This document shows positions 26,480 to 39,864 of a DNA stretch of 64,000 nucleotides, piece after piece. The number at the start of each line of letters is the position of its first letter. Within the stretch, counting starts at the first letter, position 1. A model generated the notes under the pieces. That model saw only the letters and a list, made by a program, of their open reading frames with translations. It made no database searches and had not been told where the DNA came from. This DNA comes from Noviherbaspirillum sp. UKPF54 (GTDB taxonomy: Bacteria > Pseudomonadota > Gammaproteobacteria > Burkholderiales > Burkholderiaceae_D): positions 1,302,001 through 1,366,000 of the forward strand of contig NZ_CP040128.1 in the NCBI RefSeq assembly GCF_007874125.1, written 5' to 3'. A program made the position numbers and the translations under genes.

Positions 26480-29400
26480 GTGCGTCTAAATTCCATTAAA
26501 TTATCGGGATTCAAGTCTTTCGTGGATCCCACTAATTTCCAGGTCCCGGGCCAGCTGGTGGGCGTGGTGGGACCAAACGGCTGCGGCAAATCCAACATTA
26601 TGGACGCGGTGCGCTGGGTGTTGGGCGAATCCAAGGCGTCGGAATTGCGCGGCGAATCGATGCAGGACGTAATCTTCAACGGTTCCACAGCGCGCAAGCC
26701 AGCCGGACGTGCATCGGTCGAGCTGGTGTTCGATAACAGCGATGGCCGTGCCGCCGGCCAATGGAGCCAGTATGCCGAAATTGCCGTCAAGCGCGTGCTG
26801 ACGCGCGACGGCACGTCGAGCTACTACATCAATAACCAGGCGGTGCGCCGCCGTGATATCCAGGACATCTTTCTCGGTACTGGCCTGGGACCGCGCGCTT
26901 ACGCGATCATCGGTCAAGGCATGATTTCGCGCATCATTGAAGCGCGCCCGGAAGACTTGCGGATTTTCCTGGAAGAAGCCGCGGGCGTGTCCAAGTACAA
27001 GGAACGCCGCCGCGAGACCGAAAACCGGCTGCACGATACGCGCGAGAACCTGACCCGGGTCGAGGACATCCTGCGCGAACTGAATGCCAATCTCGACAAG
27101 CTGGAAGTGCAGGCGGCGGTTGCGCAGAAATTCCACGAATTGCAGGCCGACCAGGACGAAAAGCAAAAGCTGCTGTGGCTGCTGCGAAAGAACGAGGCGA
27201 AGGCGGAGCAGGATAAATTCTTCCGCGACATCGAAAAGGCGCAGCTCGACCTGGAAGAGCAGACTGCCAAGCTGCGCCATGTCGAGACCGAGCTGGAGCA
27301 CATGCGCCAAGCGCATTATGCCGCCGGCGACCGCATGCATCAGGCGCAAGGCCACCTGTACCAGACCAATTCCGAGATCGGCAGCCTGGAGGCGCAGATC
27401 AGGTTTGTGATCGAATCGCGCAACCGGTTGCAGGCCCAGCTCAATTCGCTGACCGCGCAACGCGACCAGTGGCAGCGCCAAGGCCAGCAGTTCCAGGACG
27501 ACTTGGCCGAGGCCGAAATGCGCCTGGAAGAACACGCCATGCGTGTCGAGCAGGCGCAGCAGGCCGCCCAGAATCAGAATGACAACCTGCCTGCGCTCGA
27601 ACAGGCATGGCGCGAAGCGCAGTTGAAGGCGACCGAGTCACGCGGCAAGATCATGCAGGTCCAGCAGCAGATCGAGCTGGAATCCGCTCACCAGCGCAAT
27701 GCCTCCGGCATTCTCTCCAATCTGGCTTCGCGGCGCGAGCGCCTGTCGCAGGAAAAAAATGGCATGCTGATGCCGGATACCGCGCATTTGTCCAACCTGA
27801 AAATGCAGCTCGAGGAAAAGCAAGCCGCGTTGGAAGAGGCGCGAGAACAGCTGGAAGCGGCGCAGGAGCAGCAGCCGAAGCTCGAGGAAGAACGTCGCGC
27901 CGCCCAGGCGCAGCTGAACACGGAAACCGCGAATAACGCACAGCTCGAGGCCCGCCTGGCCGCCTTGCGACAGCTGCAGGAAAATGTGCAAACCCAGGGC
28001 AAGGTTCAACCCTGGCTCAAGAAGCATGAACTCGGCGAGCTGCCGCGCCTGTGGCAGAAGCTGCACATCGACCAGGGTTGGGAAACCGCGCTGGAATCCG
28101 TGCTGCGGGAGCGAACTTCTGCCTTGGAGATGTCCAATCTCGACTGGGCCAAGGGTTTCTTCAACGATGCGCCGCCGGCCAAGCTCGCCCTGTTTTCGTT
28201 AAACAGTGCAGCTAGCGCGGCGCATGCCGACGGTCCGGCCGGGCTGAAGCCATTCCTGAGTCTGTTGCACCTGAACGATCCCGGCTTGCGTGCGCTGCTG
28301 CAGGATTGGCTGCACAACGTGTTTGCCGCCGATGACGTCAACGCGGCCTTCCTCGATCGCGGCAAGCTGCCGGTCGGCGGCTGTTTCGTCACGCGCCAGG
28401 GGCATTTGATCGAGAAATCAAGCGTGCGCTTCTATGCTTCCGACTCGGAGCAGGACGGCATGCTGGCGCGCCAGCAGGAAATCGAAAACATTACCAAGCA
28501 GTTGCGCGCGCAGCAGATGCTGGCCGACGAGGCAAAGTCCCGCGCCGTACGCGCGGAAGCAGCCTTGTCGCAGGCCATGCAGCGCTTGCAAGAGTTACGT
28601 CAGCGCGTCACAGCCTTGACGCAGACCGTGCACAGCCTGCAGCTTGAAGCGATGAAGCTTTCCGAGGTGCAGGAGCGCTTCAATCAGCGCAATACGCAAA
28701 TTGAAGCGGATCTTGCAGAGATTGCCGCGCAAGAAGCAGAGCAGCAGCAAATCAAGGCGGAATCCGAGGCAAAGTTCGAGCAGCTGGACATCGAGCTGGC
28801 GGAGTTGCAGGAACGGCATGAAAACGGCCAGACCGATTACCTGGCCAAGGAGCAGCAGCTCAATGATGCGCGCCAGCGCTTGCGCGAGCTGGAACGTGGC
28901 GCGCAGGAAGCGGAATTTGCCGAGAAATCCCATCGCAACAAGATAGAGGAATTGAAGCGAAGTATCGCAACCGCGTCCGAGCAGTCGGCGCAGTTATTCG
29001 CAAGCATGCAGCAGGGGAATCTCGAGCTGGAAAGCCTGGATGATCAGGCGGCGCAAGCCGGCCTGCAAACTCTCCTGGAAAAACGTTCCGAGCAGGAGCG
29101 CGCGTTGGCGGATGCGCGCCATGAATTGGATCAGCTGACACAGAAGCTGCGCCATACCGAGGAAGCGCGCATGCAGTCAGAACGCAGCCTGCAGCCGCAG
29201 CGCGACCGAATCATGGAGCTGCAGTTGAAGGAGCAGGCGGCGCGCCTGAATCAGGAACAATATGCGCAGCAGTTGCTGGAGGCGCAGGCGGACGAAGCGG
29301 CTCTTGCCGAAAAGCTGAATGTCGACATGAAGCCGTCTTATTTGCAAGGCGAGGTGACGCGGCTGACCAATGCCATCGCGGCCTTGGGCGCCGTTAATCT

Positions 29401-30010
29401 TGCGGCGCTGGAAGAGTTGGCGCAGGCCCGCGAACGCAAGAATTTCCTGGATGCGCAGCATGCCGACCTGACTGAAGCGATCGGGACGCTGGAAGACGCG
29501 ATCAACAAGATTGATAAGGAAACCCGCGAGCTGTTGCAAGATACCTTCGACAAGGTCAACAAGCATTTCGGCGAGCTGTTCCCGGTGCTGTTCGGCGGGG
29601 GTAATGCGAAGCTGATCATGACTGGGGAAGAAATTCTTGATTCTGGCGTTCAGGTGATGGCGCAGCCGCCTGGAAAGAAAAATGCAACGATTCACCTGCT
29701 GTCTGGCGGCGAAAAGGCATTGACTGCAACCGCGCTGGTGTTCTCGATGTTCCAGCTCAATCCGGCACCGTTTTGTCTGCTCGATGAAGTGGATGCTCCG
29801 CTCGATGATGCAAATACCGAACGCTTCTGCAACATGGTTAAGCGCATGTCGTCGCAAACCCAGTTCCTGTTCATCTCGCATAACAAGATTGCCATGGAAA
29901 TGGCACAGCAATTAATCGGCGTTACGATGCAGGAGCAGGGTGTATCGCGTATCGTGGCAGTCGATATGGAAGCGGCGGCGAACTTTGCGGCCGAAGCCCA
30001 GGTTGCGTAA
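26480..30010 (+). CDS. smc: Chromosome segregation protein SMC
   Basis: It is the ATPase backbone of bacterial condensin, acting with ScpA and ScpB on the nucleoid. The 1176-aa length is typical. The N-terminal head has Walker A GPNGCGKSN (about 32-40) and the following VRWVLGESKASELRG. Long coiled coils rich in Glu/Gln/Ala (about 165-500 and 670-1010) flank a hinge near 510-665. The C-terminal head has LSGGEKALTA signature and LLDEVDAPLDD Walker B. The start is GTG with no strong ribosome site. It is divergent from dapC. The next gene is on the other strand; scpA and scpB are not in the window. Confidence 0.97.
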   Translation: MRLNSIKLSGFKSFVDPTNFQVPGQLVGVVGPNGCGKSNIMDAVRWVLGESKASELRGESMQDVIFNGSTARKPAGRASVELVFDNSDGRAAGQWSQYAEIAVKRVLTRDGTSSYYINNQAVRRRDIQDIFLGTGLGPRAYAIIGQGMISRIIEARPEDLRIFLEEAAGVSKYKERRRETENRLHDTRENLTRVEDILRELNANLDKLEVQAAVAQKFHELQADQDEKQKLLWLLRKNEAKAEQDKFFRDIEKAQLDLEEQTAKLRHVETELEHMRQAHYAAGDRMHQAQGHLYQTNSEIGSLEAQIRFVIESRNRLQAQLNSLTAQRDQWQRQGQQFQDDLAEAEMRLEEHAMRVEQAQQAAQNQNDNLPALEQAWREAQLKATESRGKIMQVQQQIELESAHQRNASGILSNLASRRERLSQEKNGMLMPDTAHLSNLKMQLEEKQAALEEAREQLEAAQEQQPKLEEERRAAQAQLNTETANNAQLEARLAALRQLQENVQTQGKVQPWLKKHELGELPRLWQKLHIDQGWETALESVLRERTSALEMSNLDWAKGFFNDAPPAKLALFSLNSAASAAHADGPAGLKPFLSLLHLNDPGLRALLQDWLHNVFAADDVNAAFLDRGKLPVGGCFVTRQGHLIEKSSVRFYASDSEQDGMLARQQEIENITKQLRAQQMLADEAKSRAVRAEAALSQAMQRLQELRQRVTALTQTVHSLQLEAMKLSEVQERFNQRNTQIEADLAEIAAQEAEQQQIKAESEAKFEQLDIELAELQERHENGQTDYLAKEQQLNDARQRLRELERGAQEAEFAEKSHRNKIEELKRSIATASEQSAQLFASMQQGNLELESLDDQAAQAGLQTLLEKRSEQERALADARHELDQLTQKLRHTEEARMQSERSLQPQRDRIMELQLKEQAARLNQEQYAQQLLEAQADEAALAEKLNVDMKPSYLQGEVTRLTNAIAALGAVNLAALEELAQARERKNFLDAQHADLTEAIGTLEDAINKIDKETRELLQDTFDKVNKHFGELFPVLFGGGNAKLIMTGEEILDSGVQVMAQPPGKKNATIHLLSGGEKALTATALVFSMFQLNPAPFCLLDEVDAPLDDANTERFCNMVKRMSSQTQFLFISHNKIAMEMAQQLIGVTMQEQGVSRIVAVDMEAAANFAAEAQVA

Positions 30011-30036
30011 CAGGAAGGTGGATGCGGAGGAAAGGA

Positions 30037-30063
30037 AGGCGCCCGCAGGCAGGTGCGCCTTTC
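30037..30063. other. Hairpin between smc and the reversed orphan gene
   Basis: AAGGCGC and GCGCCTT pair around a 12-nt loop in the convergent gap. Only a short T-tract follows on the plus strand. It may end both transcripts. Confidence 0.4.
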
Positions 30064-30080
30064 ATCGAGTGAAACGAGGT

Positions 30081-30452
30081 TCAGAGGCGGGCGGAGCGAG
30101 CGAGTGCGGCGCGTTTTTGATAGTACGCAACGTTCATCTGCGCTTCGCGCGCACGCTGTTGTTCGACATCGGCGCAAATCAGGTAATGCCGTTCTGCGCG
30201 CTGCAACCACCAGTGATGGATCGAACGTAGGATCGGTGAAAGCGACAGCATGGCGAGTTCCTGCAATTTGAATTCTTTCGTATTGGAAAGGTCCAAATTG
30301 GATTTGCCGGTGCGAAGGTTCGTGCTGGATAAATTGTTCATGGTCGCTCTGTCGCGGTTGATTTTCGATTGGTACGCTTCGGTCTTTGCCGGGGTGTCGG
30401 GCCCTGTGGAAGTGTGATTCAATGCTGCGCCAGCTCCATAATCGAAATTCAT
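30081..30452 (-). CDS. Small orphan protein between smc and zipA
   Basis: I do not recognise this 123-aa cytosolic protein. The N-terminal half (1-60) is polar and looks disordered. The C-terminal half is well patterned: a short amphipathic stretch ELAMLSLSPILRSIHHWWLQRAER, then ADVEQQRAREAQMNVAYYQKRA. That pattern suggests a helical binding module. There are no signal peptide, membrane helix or metal motif. GGGAG precedes the ATG by about 6 nt. It lies on the opposite strand to smc and zipA with its own AT-rich promoter region, so it is probably separately regulated. Confidence 0.65.
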   Translation of the reverse strand: MNFDYGAGAALNHTSTGPDTPAKTEAYQSKINRDRATMNNLSSTNLRTGKSNLDLSNTKEFKLQELAMLSLSPILRSIHHWWLQRAERHYLICADVEQQRAREAQMNVAYYQKRAALARSARL

Positions 30453-30861
30453 GCGGTCTCCCTACGAAAGAATGTGTTACAGACATTTCGTTTGCTCCCT
30501 CCAGCGGCGCCTCTGAAGGTATTGTTATTTTATTAGCGGCATGATTGTGGTTGTATTGATAACGGTCAACGGCCTGATTTTCGCGATTTCGACACGATCA
30601 AGTCCCTTGGAATCATTTTCTTATTGGAATAAACGTTGAAGTATTTGTTGTCCATTGACCAAGACTGTTCAACTTGCTAACTTTACGCTGGCCGTTACTT
30701 AAACCATTTCCTTTTCGTGGGGGCATTCGTTGAAGACAAGTACCGGCCGTATTTATCGGATTGATGTAAATGACTTCTGTTTCAGCAGCACTGCAATGCG
30801 TGCACTTTCCCTCCAGCCGCGCGATGCGCGCTTCAATTCATTACGCTAAGGTGCAAGCGGC
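30453..30861. promoter_or_regulatory. 409-nt AT-rich divergent regulatory region
   Basis: No gene is seen here. Two promoter-like pairs point outward. On the minus strand, TTGACC and AATCAT are 17 nt apart (30541-30569) toward the orphan gene. On the plus strand, TTGACC and TAACTT are 17 nt apart (30655-30683) toward zipA, implying a leader of about 170 nt. A leader hairpin CCTTCAG/CTGGAGG (30498-30519, minus) includes a Shine-Dalgarno-like GGAGGGAG. Confidence 0.45.
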
Positions 30862-31944
30862 ATGACCGACCTCCAGGTAAGCCTGATGGCAATTGGCGGC
30901 ACTATCGTGGCCGCCGTAATTTCCTATAACAAGTGGCAGGAATACAAGGCGAAGAAGAGCGTGCAGCGGGCATTTTCTTCGGATCACGATGATGTGTTGA
31001 TGAGTTCCGAAACGGTCTCCGAGACTGGCGCCGCCCGGCATGAGCCGACTTTGGAACCCGAGGCCGAGGTGCCCGACATTGCGTTGGACGATGAGCCGGC
31101 TGCCATCGACGAAAGTGGCGAGGTGCAGGCGGCGGTGCAAGTTCCTCAACGCGAATTGCCAGTCGATGACTTGATCGATTGCGTGATTCCGATCGCGCTG
31201 GATGCGCCGGTGCGCGGGGAAAAGCTTTTGCCCAAGCTGCAAACGCTGCGTCACGTCGGCAGCAAACCGGTGCATTTCATCGGCCAGCGCGATGACGGCG
31301 TCTGGGAGCCGGTTGCCCACGGCGGTATCTATTACGGATTGCGCGCCGGTGTGCAACTGGCGAATCGCAGCAGCGCCTTGAATGAAATCGAATATTCGGA
31401 ATTGATCATGCGGCTACGCCAGATCACCGACGAACTGGACGCCGAACCCGATGTGCCCGACATGGCGGAAGTCATGGAAAAAGCACGCTCGCTGCACCAG
31501 TTCGTCGCGGAATATGATGCGCAATTGAGCGTCAATGTCCATTCCAATGGCGCCGCATGGGCGATCAATACGCTGCTGGGCGCGCTGGAGCGCCAGGGGT
31601 TCGATCTGCGTCCGGACGGCCGGTTGGTCATGCCGGACGGGGAGGGCGGCATCCTGTTTTCGCTGTCGACCAATGTTACGCTGGCCGAGGAAATCACTTC
31701 GCGCCTGACCTTACTGCTCGATGTGCCGCGCGTCGCCCCCCAGCGCGATGGCTTCGGTGCGATGATCGCATGCGCGCGCATGCTCGCGGCGCGGCTCGAC
31801 GGAACCGTCGTCGACGACGGTAACCAGGCGCTTTCAGAGGCGACGCTGTCTGAAATCGGCGAGCAGGTCAACGCGTTCTATAGCCAGATGGATGCATCAA
31901 CTATCCCGGCGGGCTCGACCAGGGCACTGCGTTTGTTCAGTTAA
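30862..31944 (+). CDS. zipA: Cell division protein ZipA (FtsZ-binding domain)
   Basis: It is a predicted membrane anchor for FtsZ at the division site. The 360-aa protein has one N-terminal hydrophobic segment (SLMAIGGTIVAAVISYNKW), an acidic disordered linker (about 35-115), and a C-terminal ZipA-type domain from about 120 (KPVHFIGQRDDGVWEP; ITSRLTLLLDVPRV). Sequence similarity to enteric ZipA is weak, as usual in betaproteobacteria. The smc-zipA-ligA order supports the call. AAGGTG precedes the ATG. ligA begins 3 nt after its stop. Confidence 0.82.
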   Translation: MTDLQVSLMAIGGTIVAAVISYNKWQEYKAKKSVQRAFSSDHDDVLMSSETVSETGAARHEPTLEPEAEVPDIALDDEPAAIDESGEVQAAVQVPQRELPVDDLIDCVIPIALDAPVRGEKLLPKLQTLRHVGSKPVHFIGQRDDGVWEPVAHGGIYYGLRAGVQLANRSSALNEIEYSELIMRLRQITDELDAEPDVPDMAEVMEKARSLHQFVAEYDAQLSVNVHSNGAAWAINTLLGALERQGFDLRPDGRLVMPDGEGGILFSLSTNVTLAEEITSRLTLLLDVPRVAPQRDGFGAMIACARMLAARLDGTVVDDGNQALSEATLSEIGEQVNAFYSQMDASTIPAGSTRALRLFS

Positions 31945-34888
<2,944 letters not shown>

Positions 34889-34892
<4 letters not shown>

Positions 34893-35422
34893 GCGTCAGG
34901 AAAATCCTCAAGATGGGTGATGCGCGCCTACTGCGGCAGGCTGAACCGGTCACGCAATTCGGAACGCCGGAGCTGGATGCCTTGATCGAGGATATGTTCG
35001 ATACCATGCATGCGGCCAATGGCGCCGGACTGGCCGCGCCCCAGATCGGGGTGAACTTGCAGCTGGTCATTTTCGGGTTCCGGCAAAACCAGCGCTATCC
35101 GGATGCGCCTCCGGTGCCGGAAACGGTCCTGATCAATCCGCTGCTCAAGCCGCTGTCGGACGAGGTCGAAGATGGCTGGGAGGGATGTCTTTCCGTTCCG
35201 GGCTTGCGCGGAATGGTCTCGCGCTGGCGCACGTTGCATTACGAGGGCGTCGACCAGTACGGGCGGCCGATTAGTCGTGACGTGGACGGTTTTCACTCGC
35301 GTGTCGTCCAGCACGAGTGCGACCATCTTGCCGGGATTCTTTATCCGATGAGGATCAAGGACTTTTCGCGCTTCGGCTTTACCGACGTGCTGTTTCCCGA
35401 GCTTGAAGCTGGCGACGACTGA
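34889..35422 (+). CDS. def: Peptide deformylase
   Basis: It removes the N-formyl group from nascent proteins. The 177-aa metalloenzyme has all three family motifs: [10 protein letters not shown] (about 46-55), EGCLSVPG with the cysteine metal ligand (about 97-104), and QHECDHLAG with two histidine ligands and the catalytic glutamate (about 141-149). It is not next to fmt, so it may be one of several paralogues; this sits with galU. The overlap with galU suggests coupled translation. Confidence 0.95.
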
Positions 35423-35456
35423 GCGGGGGTAATTCAGCCGCAGTCGTCCGGACGGG

Positions 35457-36203
35457 TCAGAACTTTTCGTCGTTTTCGAGGTAGCGCCATTGGCCCGGCG
35501 GCAGGTTGCCGAGCGCGACGCGGCCGATGCGCACGCGCTTTAGTCCGAGTACTTTCAGGCCGACCGCTTCGCACATGCGGCGTATCTGGCGCTTTTTCCC
35601 TTCGCGCAGAATGAAGCTCAATTGATCGTCGTTTTGCCAGCGTACTTTCGCGGGCAAGAGCTTCTTGCCGTCGAGTGAAAGGCCGTGGTTCAGTAGTCTC
35701 AGGTTGGCGTCCGGCAGGCGCCCTGGCTTCGTGTACTGCACGCGCACCAGGTATTCCTTTTCGATCGACGTGTCTTCGCCGATCAACTGTTTCGCGACGC
35801 GGCCATCCTGGGTCAGCACCAACAGGCCGACCGAATCGATGTCGAGCCGGCCTGCCGGCACCAGGCTGCGCAACTGGCTGGGGTGGAACTGGAGCGGAGA
35901 CTTGTCCTCCTTCCAGCGGCTTGCGGCATTGATCAGGGTGACCGCCGGCTTGTAGCCGTCTTCAGCCTGGCCGCTGACGTAACCCACCGGCTTGTTAAGC
36001 AGGACGGTCACGCGGCGCGCCTGCTGCGCGCTGGCCTGGCGTTCCACGCTGATGCGCTGGTGCGGCAGCACCTTGCTTCCTAGTTCGGAAACAATGGCGC
36101 CGTCCACCCGTACCCAGCCGCGCGCGATCCATTCATCGGCTTCGCGGCGCGAGCACAGGCCAAGTTCGGACATGCGTTTGGATAAGCGGACGGGTTCAGT
36201 CAT
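35457..36203 (-). CDS. S4-domain pseudouridine synthase, RluF/RluB type
   Basis: It isomerises a uridine in large-subunit rRNA. The 248-aa protein has an N-terminal S4 RNA-binding domain ([20 protein letters not shown]). A RsuA-family catalytic domain follows with the active-site aspartate in [17 protein letters not shown] (about 117-133). [18 protein letters not shown] is the conserved KRxIRR helix. The [11 protein letters not shown] segment suggests RluF rather than RluB, but I do not assign the modified position. It is convergent with def and lies downstream of glnD. No long basic C-terminal tail is present. Confidence 0.88.
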   Translation of the reverse strand: MTEPVRLSKRMSELGLCSRREADEWIARGWVRVDGAIVSELGSKVLPHQRISVERQASAQQARRVTVLLNKPVGYVSGQAEDGYKPAVTLINAASRWKEDKSPLQFHPSQLRSLVPAGRLDIDSVGLLVLTQDGRVAKQLIGEDTSIEKEYLVRVQYTKPGRLPDANLRLLNHGLSLDGKKLLPAKVRWQNDDQLSFILREGKKRQIRRMCEAVGLKVLGLKRVRIGRVALGNLPPGQWRYLENDEKF

Positions 36204-36227
36204 TGGAGTAATGGGAGGAAAATGCGA

Positions 36228-36253
36228 GCGGGTATTTAAAGCGGGTATTTAAA
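36228..36253. repeat. Perfect 13-bp tandem duplication at the glnD stop
   Basis: GCGGGTATTTAAA occurs twice back to back. The second copy contains the glnD stop codon (TAA on the minus strand). The glnD protein is unaffected, so the duplication only lengthens the gap before the pseudouridine synthase gene. Confidence 0.9.
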
Positions 36254-38801
36254 CGCGTAGCGCTTCCAGCAGTTCGGTCTCCAGCTGGATCTGGGACCGC
36301 GCGTTATTCAGGACGGGGCCATCCACCAGGAAGACGTCTTCCACGCGCTCGCCCAGCGTCATGATCTTCGCGGTATGCAGATTGACCTTGTATTTCGCCA
36401 GCAAGTTGGCGATCGAATACAGCAAGCCATTGCGGTCGTTGGCCGACACGGAGAGCAGATAGTACTGGCCGCGCTCGTCCGGCCGCAGGTCGACTGTCGG
36501 CGTGATCGGGAAGGTGCGCGACAGGCGCGACAGGCGCCCCTTGCTCGGCGGAGGCAATGGCGCCTGCGACTCGAGCAGCTGCGTCAGTTCATGTTCGATC
36601 AGGTTGATGATGTCGCGATAATTGTTCGCGAAGGCCGGTTCTGTCACCAGGAACGTATCCAGCGCATAGCCATTCTTGGTCGTATGGATCTTCGCGTCGA
36701 GGATGCTGAAATTCTTCTTGTCGAAGTAACTGCAGATGCGCGCAAACAGATCGGGCTGGTCCTTGATGTAGACCGCCACTTGCACACCTTCCCCGATCGG
36801 GGCGAGGCGGCATTTCACGACGGCGCGCTCGCTGTCGGTCTTGTGATAGAGGCAGCGCGTTTGCCACGCGATATCCGTTGCATCATGACGCAGGAAGTAG
36901 GCGACATCCAGTTGCTGCCACAGCCGCTGGTGCGCATCGTCCGGCAAGCCATACAGTCGCAAGGTCTTGAGCGCTGCTTCCTGGCGGTTTTTCAGTTCAT
37001 GGTCGGTGGATGGATCCTCGCCGCCCAATACCCGCAACGTCATCCGGTACAGGTCTTCCAGCAGCTTGCCTTTCCAGGCGTTCCATACCTTTGGGCTGGT
37101 GCCGCGGATATCGGCCACCGTCAGCAGATACAGCGCGGTGAGATGACGCTCGTTTTTCACCAGATTGGCGAAATTGCGAATGACATCCGGATCGGACAAG
37201 TCCTGCTTCTGCGCCACTTGCGACATCGACAGGTGATGCTCGACTAGGAAGGTCACGAGATCCATATCGTCCTTCGACAGGCCGTGTTCCTTGCAAAAAC
37301 GGCGCGCGTCGACCATGCCAAGTTGAGAGTGGTCGCCGCCGCGGCCCTTGGCGATATCGTGGAACAGCGCCGCGATGTACAGCAGCCAGGGCTGGGCGAA
37401 ATTCGCCATCAGCTGACTGCAGAACGGGTATTCATGCGCGTGTTCCGGCATGGTAAAGCGGCGCACATTGCGCACCACCATAAGGATATGCTGGTCAACC
37501 GTGTAGACATGAAACAGGTCGTGCTGCATCTGGCCGATGATGCGCCGGAAGTTCGGCAGATATCGCCCGAGAATGCTGGTCTGGTTCATGCCGCGCAGGG
37601 CATGCGTGATTCCCTGAGGCGCCTGCAGAATCCGCAGGAACAGCGCCCGGTTGGCTGGATCTCTGCGGAACTGGCTGTCGATCTTGAAGCGGGCATGCCA
37701 CAGGGCGCGCAGGGTGCGGGCCGTCATGCCTTTGAGTTCGGAATGCTGCGCGATGAGCAGGAACACTTCCAGCATGGCAGAGGGCGTCGTTTCGAATGTA
37801 TCGTCGCGCGCGATATCGACCAGTCCGTTGATCTCGTTGAAGCGCTCGTTGATGGGCTGCGGCGAACCATTTTGCGGGAACAGCTGAGCTTCGATGTTCT
37901 GCAGCAGGATGGTATTGAGCTGGGTAACGGCCTTGGCGGCCCAGTAGTAGTGCTGCATCAGGTATTCACTGGCGCGCCTGGTTTCGGTGGTCTTGAATCC
38001 GAAACTTTCCGCAATCGGCGTCTGGACATCGAATACCAGCCGATCCTCGCGCCGCCCGGCATGGATGTGCAGCCGGATGCGGATGTCCTTGAACGCGCGT
38101 TCCTTCTGCATCAGCTGACGTGCTTCGGTCGACGTGATCAGGCCGCGCTCTGCCAGCCTGCGCCATGAATCGCCCAGCCCGGCTGCCTTCGCGACCCACA
38201 GGATGACTTGCAAGTCACGCAATCCGCCCGGGCTTTCCTTGCAATTCGGTTCCAGGCTGTACGGGGTGTCTTCGTATTTTGCGTGCCGCTGGCGCATTTC
38301 AAGCGTCTTGGCCTCGAAAAAAGCCTGCGGATTGATCGCGGCGTTGTAACGGTCGCGCAGGAACTGGAACAGCTTGCGGCTGCCGGTCACGAGGCGCGCC
38401 TCCAGCAGCGCCGTCTGGACAGTGATATCGGCGGCGGATTCGATCAGGCATTCATCAATGGTGCGGATGCTGTGTCCGATTTCCAGGCCGATATCCCAGA
38501 ACAGTTGAACCAGCTCTTCCAGTTTGCCTTGGAGGGAGGCGTCCGGTGCCGAATCGAGCAGGATCAGCACATCCACATCGGAGCCGGGAAACAATTCGCC
38601 GCGGCCGTAGCCGCCAACAGCGACCAGAGCCGCGCTGGACGGGAGCGCGAATGCCTGCCAGGCCTGGATCAAGGCGGCATCTACGTTCTGACGCAATTTG
38701 GCGAGTAGCTTTTCCGGCTTGCCGTCGGCCTGGAAGTCGGCGATGGCTGCTTGGCGCTCGGTCTTCAGTTGCTCTTTGAGCGTCAATGCAAAAGACGCCA
38801 T
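36249..38801 (-). CDS. glnD: PII uridylyltransferase / uridylyl-removing enzyme
   Basis: It adds or removes UMP on PII according to glutamine level and so controls glutamine synthetase and NtrBC. The 850-aa protein has a nucleotidyltransferase domain with [18 protein letters not shown] (about 64-81) and an HD hydrolase domain with [14 protein letters not shown] (about 480-493). Two C-terminal ACT glutamine sensors start near 675 ([19 protein letters not shown]) and 785 ([19 protein letters not shown]). All domains are intact. It follows map by 2 nt on the same strand. Confidence 0.96.
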   Translation of the reverse strand: MASFALTLKEQLKTERQAAIADFQADGKPEKLLAKLRQNVDAALIQAWQAFALPSSAALVAVGGYGRGELFPGSDVDVLILLDSAPDASLQGKLEELVQLFWDIGLEIGHSIRTIDECLIESAADITVQTALLEARLVTGSRKLFQFLRDRYNAAINPQAFFEAKTLEMRQRHAKYEDTPYSLEPNCKESPGGLRDLQVILWVAKAAGLGDSWRRLAERGLITSTEARQLMQKERAFKDIRIRLHIHAGRREDRLVFDVQTPIAESFGFKTTETRRASEYLMQHYYWAAKAVTQLNTILLQNIEAQLFPQNGSPQPINERFNEINGLVDIARDDTFETTPSAMLEVFLLIAQHSELKGMTARTLRALWHARFKIDSQFRRDPANRALFLRILQAPQGITHALRGMNQTSILGRYLPNFRRIIGQMQHDLFHVYTVDQHILMVVRNVRRFTMPEHAHEYPFCSQLMANFAQPWLLYIAALFHDIAKGRGGDHSQLGMVDARRFCKEHGLSKDDMDLVTFLVEHHLSMSQVAQKQDLSDPDVIRNFANLVKNERHLTALYLLTVADIRGTSPKVWNAWKGKLLEDLYRMTLRVLGGEDPSTDHELKNRQEAALKTLRLYGLPDDAHQRLWQQLDVAYFLRHDATDIAWQTRCLYHKTDSERAVVKCRLAPIGEGVQVAVYIKDQPDLFARICSYFDKKNFSILDAKIHTTKNGYALDTFLVTEPAFANNYRDIINLIEHELTQLLESQAPLPPPSKGRLSRLSRTFPITPTVDLRPDERGQYYLLSVSANDRNGLLYSIANLLAKYKVNLHTAKIMTLGERVEDVFLVDGPVLNNARSQIQLETELLEALRV

Positions 38802-38803
38802 CG

Positions 38804-39634
38804 TCAGGCCGCTACCGTCTGTGTCTTGGGCAGCGTGATGAAGGCAGGCGGGGCCGGCATGCCGGGCGACACCGTCAACACTTCATAGCCGGTTTCCGTC
38901 ACCAGCACGGTATGTTCCCATTGCGCGGACAGGCTGCGGTCCTTGGTCTTGATAGTCCAGCCGTCGCCCATTTCGCGGATTTCGCGGCGTCCGGCATTGA
39001 TCATCGGCTCCACCGTGAAAATCATGCCGGGAACCAGTTCTTCCAGTGTGCCGGGGCGGCCGTAATGCAGCACCTGCGGCTCTTCGTGAAACACCTTGCC
39101 GATGCCGTGGCCGCAAAATTCGCGCACTACGCTGTAGCCGGCCTTTTCCGCATGCTGCTGGATCGCGTAGCCGATGTCGCCCAAGTGCGCGCCCGGCTTG
39201 ATCTTGGAAATCCCGATCCACATGCACTCGAAAGTGACTTCCGTCAGGCGGCGCGCGAGAATCGACGGCTCTCCGACGAAGAACATGCGGCTGGTGTCGC
39301 CATGATAGCCGTCCTTGATCACCGTAATGTCGATGTTGATGACGTCTCCGTTTTTCAGCGCCTTGTCGCCGGGGATGCCGTGGCAGACCACGTCGTTGAC
39401 CGAGGTGCAGATTGCTTTCGGATACGGCGTGTAGCCGGGCGGGCAGTAGTTCAGCGGAGCCGGAATGGTTCCCTGCACATCGGTCATGTATTCATGGCAA
39501 AGACGGTCGAGTTCGCCGGTTGTCACGCCGGGTTTGATATGCGGTTCGATGAAGTCGAGTACCTCGGCGGCCAGTTTTCCGGCTACCCGCATACCCTTGA
39601 TATCGTCCTCGCTTTTGATAGTGATTGAAGCCAT
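38804..39634 (-). CDS. map: Methionine aminopeptidase type I
   Basis: It removes initiator methionine from nascent proteins. The 276-aa metalloprotease has the conserved [18 protein letters not shown] and [17 protein letters not shown] segments, and further metal ligands near the GDTSRMF and FTVEPMI blocks. A frame extends 7 codons upstream, but the family start [16 protein letters not shown] supports the inner ATG. It is divergent from rpsB, a common arrangement, and leads the map-glnD pair. The short C-terminal extension [15 protein letters not shown] is lineage-typical. Confidence 0.95.
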   Translation of the reverse strand: MASITIKSEDDIKGMRVAGKLAAEVLDFIEPHIKPGVTTGELDRLCHEYMTDVQGTIPAPLNYCPPGYTPYPKAICTSVNDVVCHGIPGDKALKNGDVINIDITVIKDGYHGDTSRMFFVGEPSILARRLTEVTFECMWIGISKIKPGAHLGDIGYAIQQHAEKAGYSVVREFCGHGIGKVFHEEPQVLHYGRPGTLEELVPGMIFTVEPMINAGRREIREMGDGWTIKTKDRSLSAQWEHTVLVTETGYEVLTVSPGMPAPPAFITLPKTQTVAA

Positions 39635-39732
39635 GGCAATCCAGAATGTGCACAAAAGTGCAGTAAATAAGAGTCAATCCAAAATTATAGTCGACGCGCC
39701 GCAAGTTCGCTGACGCAAAGCCCGTTCCAGTC

Positions 39733-39762
39733 TTGAATCTTTTCCGGGATTTGGAGTAGAAT
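39733..39762 (+). promoter_or_regulatory. rpsB: Candidate rpsB promoter
   Basis: TTGAAT and TAGAAT are separated by 18 nt, predicting a transcript start near 39769 and a leader of roughly 115 nt that contains the rpsB hairpin. Confidence 0.55.
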
Positions 39763-39811
39763 CTCGGGTTAGCTTGAAATGGATTCAAGTGAAACTTTGA
39801 TCACAAATCGC

Positions 39812-39864
39812 GAATCCGCTCTTAAAGGGTGCCTGGCGACATCGTCGGGTGACTGAGCGGATTC
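39812..39864 (+). promoter_or_regulatory. rpsB leader hairpin (probable S2 autoregulatory element)
   Basis: GAATCCGCTC and GAGCGGATTC form a perfect 10-bp stem that encloses 33 nt, within which CGAC-ATC-GTCG forms a smaller stem. The element ends 22 nt before the start codon. Autoregulatory rpsB leaders bound by S2 are known in gammaproteobacteria; that this is the equivalent is inference from position and structure. Confidence 0.6.

Noticed and set aside
29692..30486. 264-codon minus-strand frame with a good GGAGGGAG before its ATG
   Set aside because: It runs antisense through the smc ATPase head, has no domain character and conflicts with the orphan gene at 30081-30452. The SD-like sequence is kept as a possible leader element.
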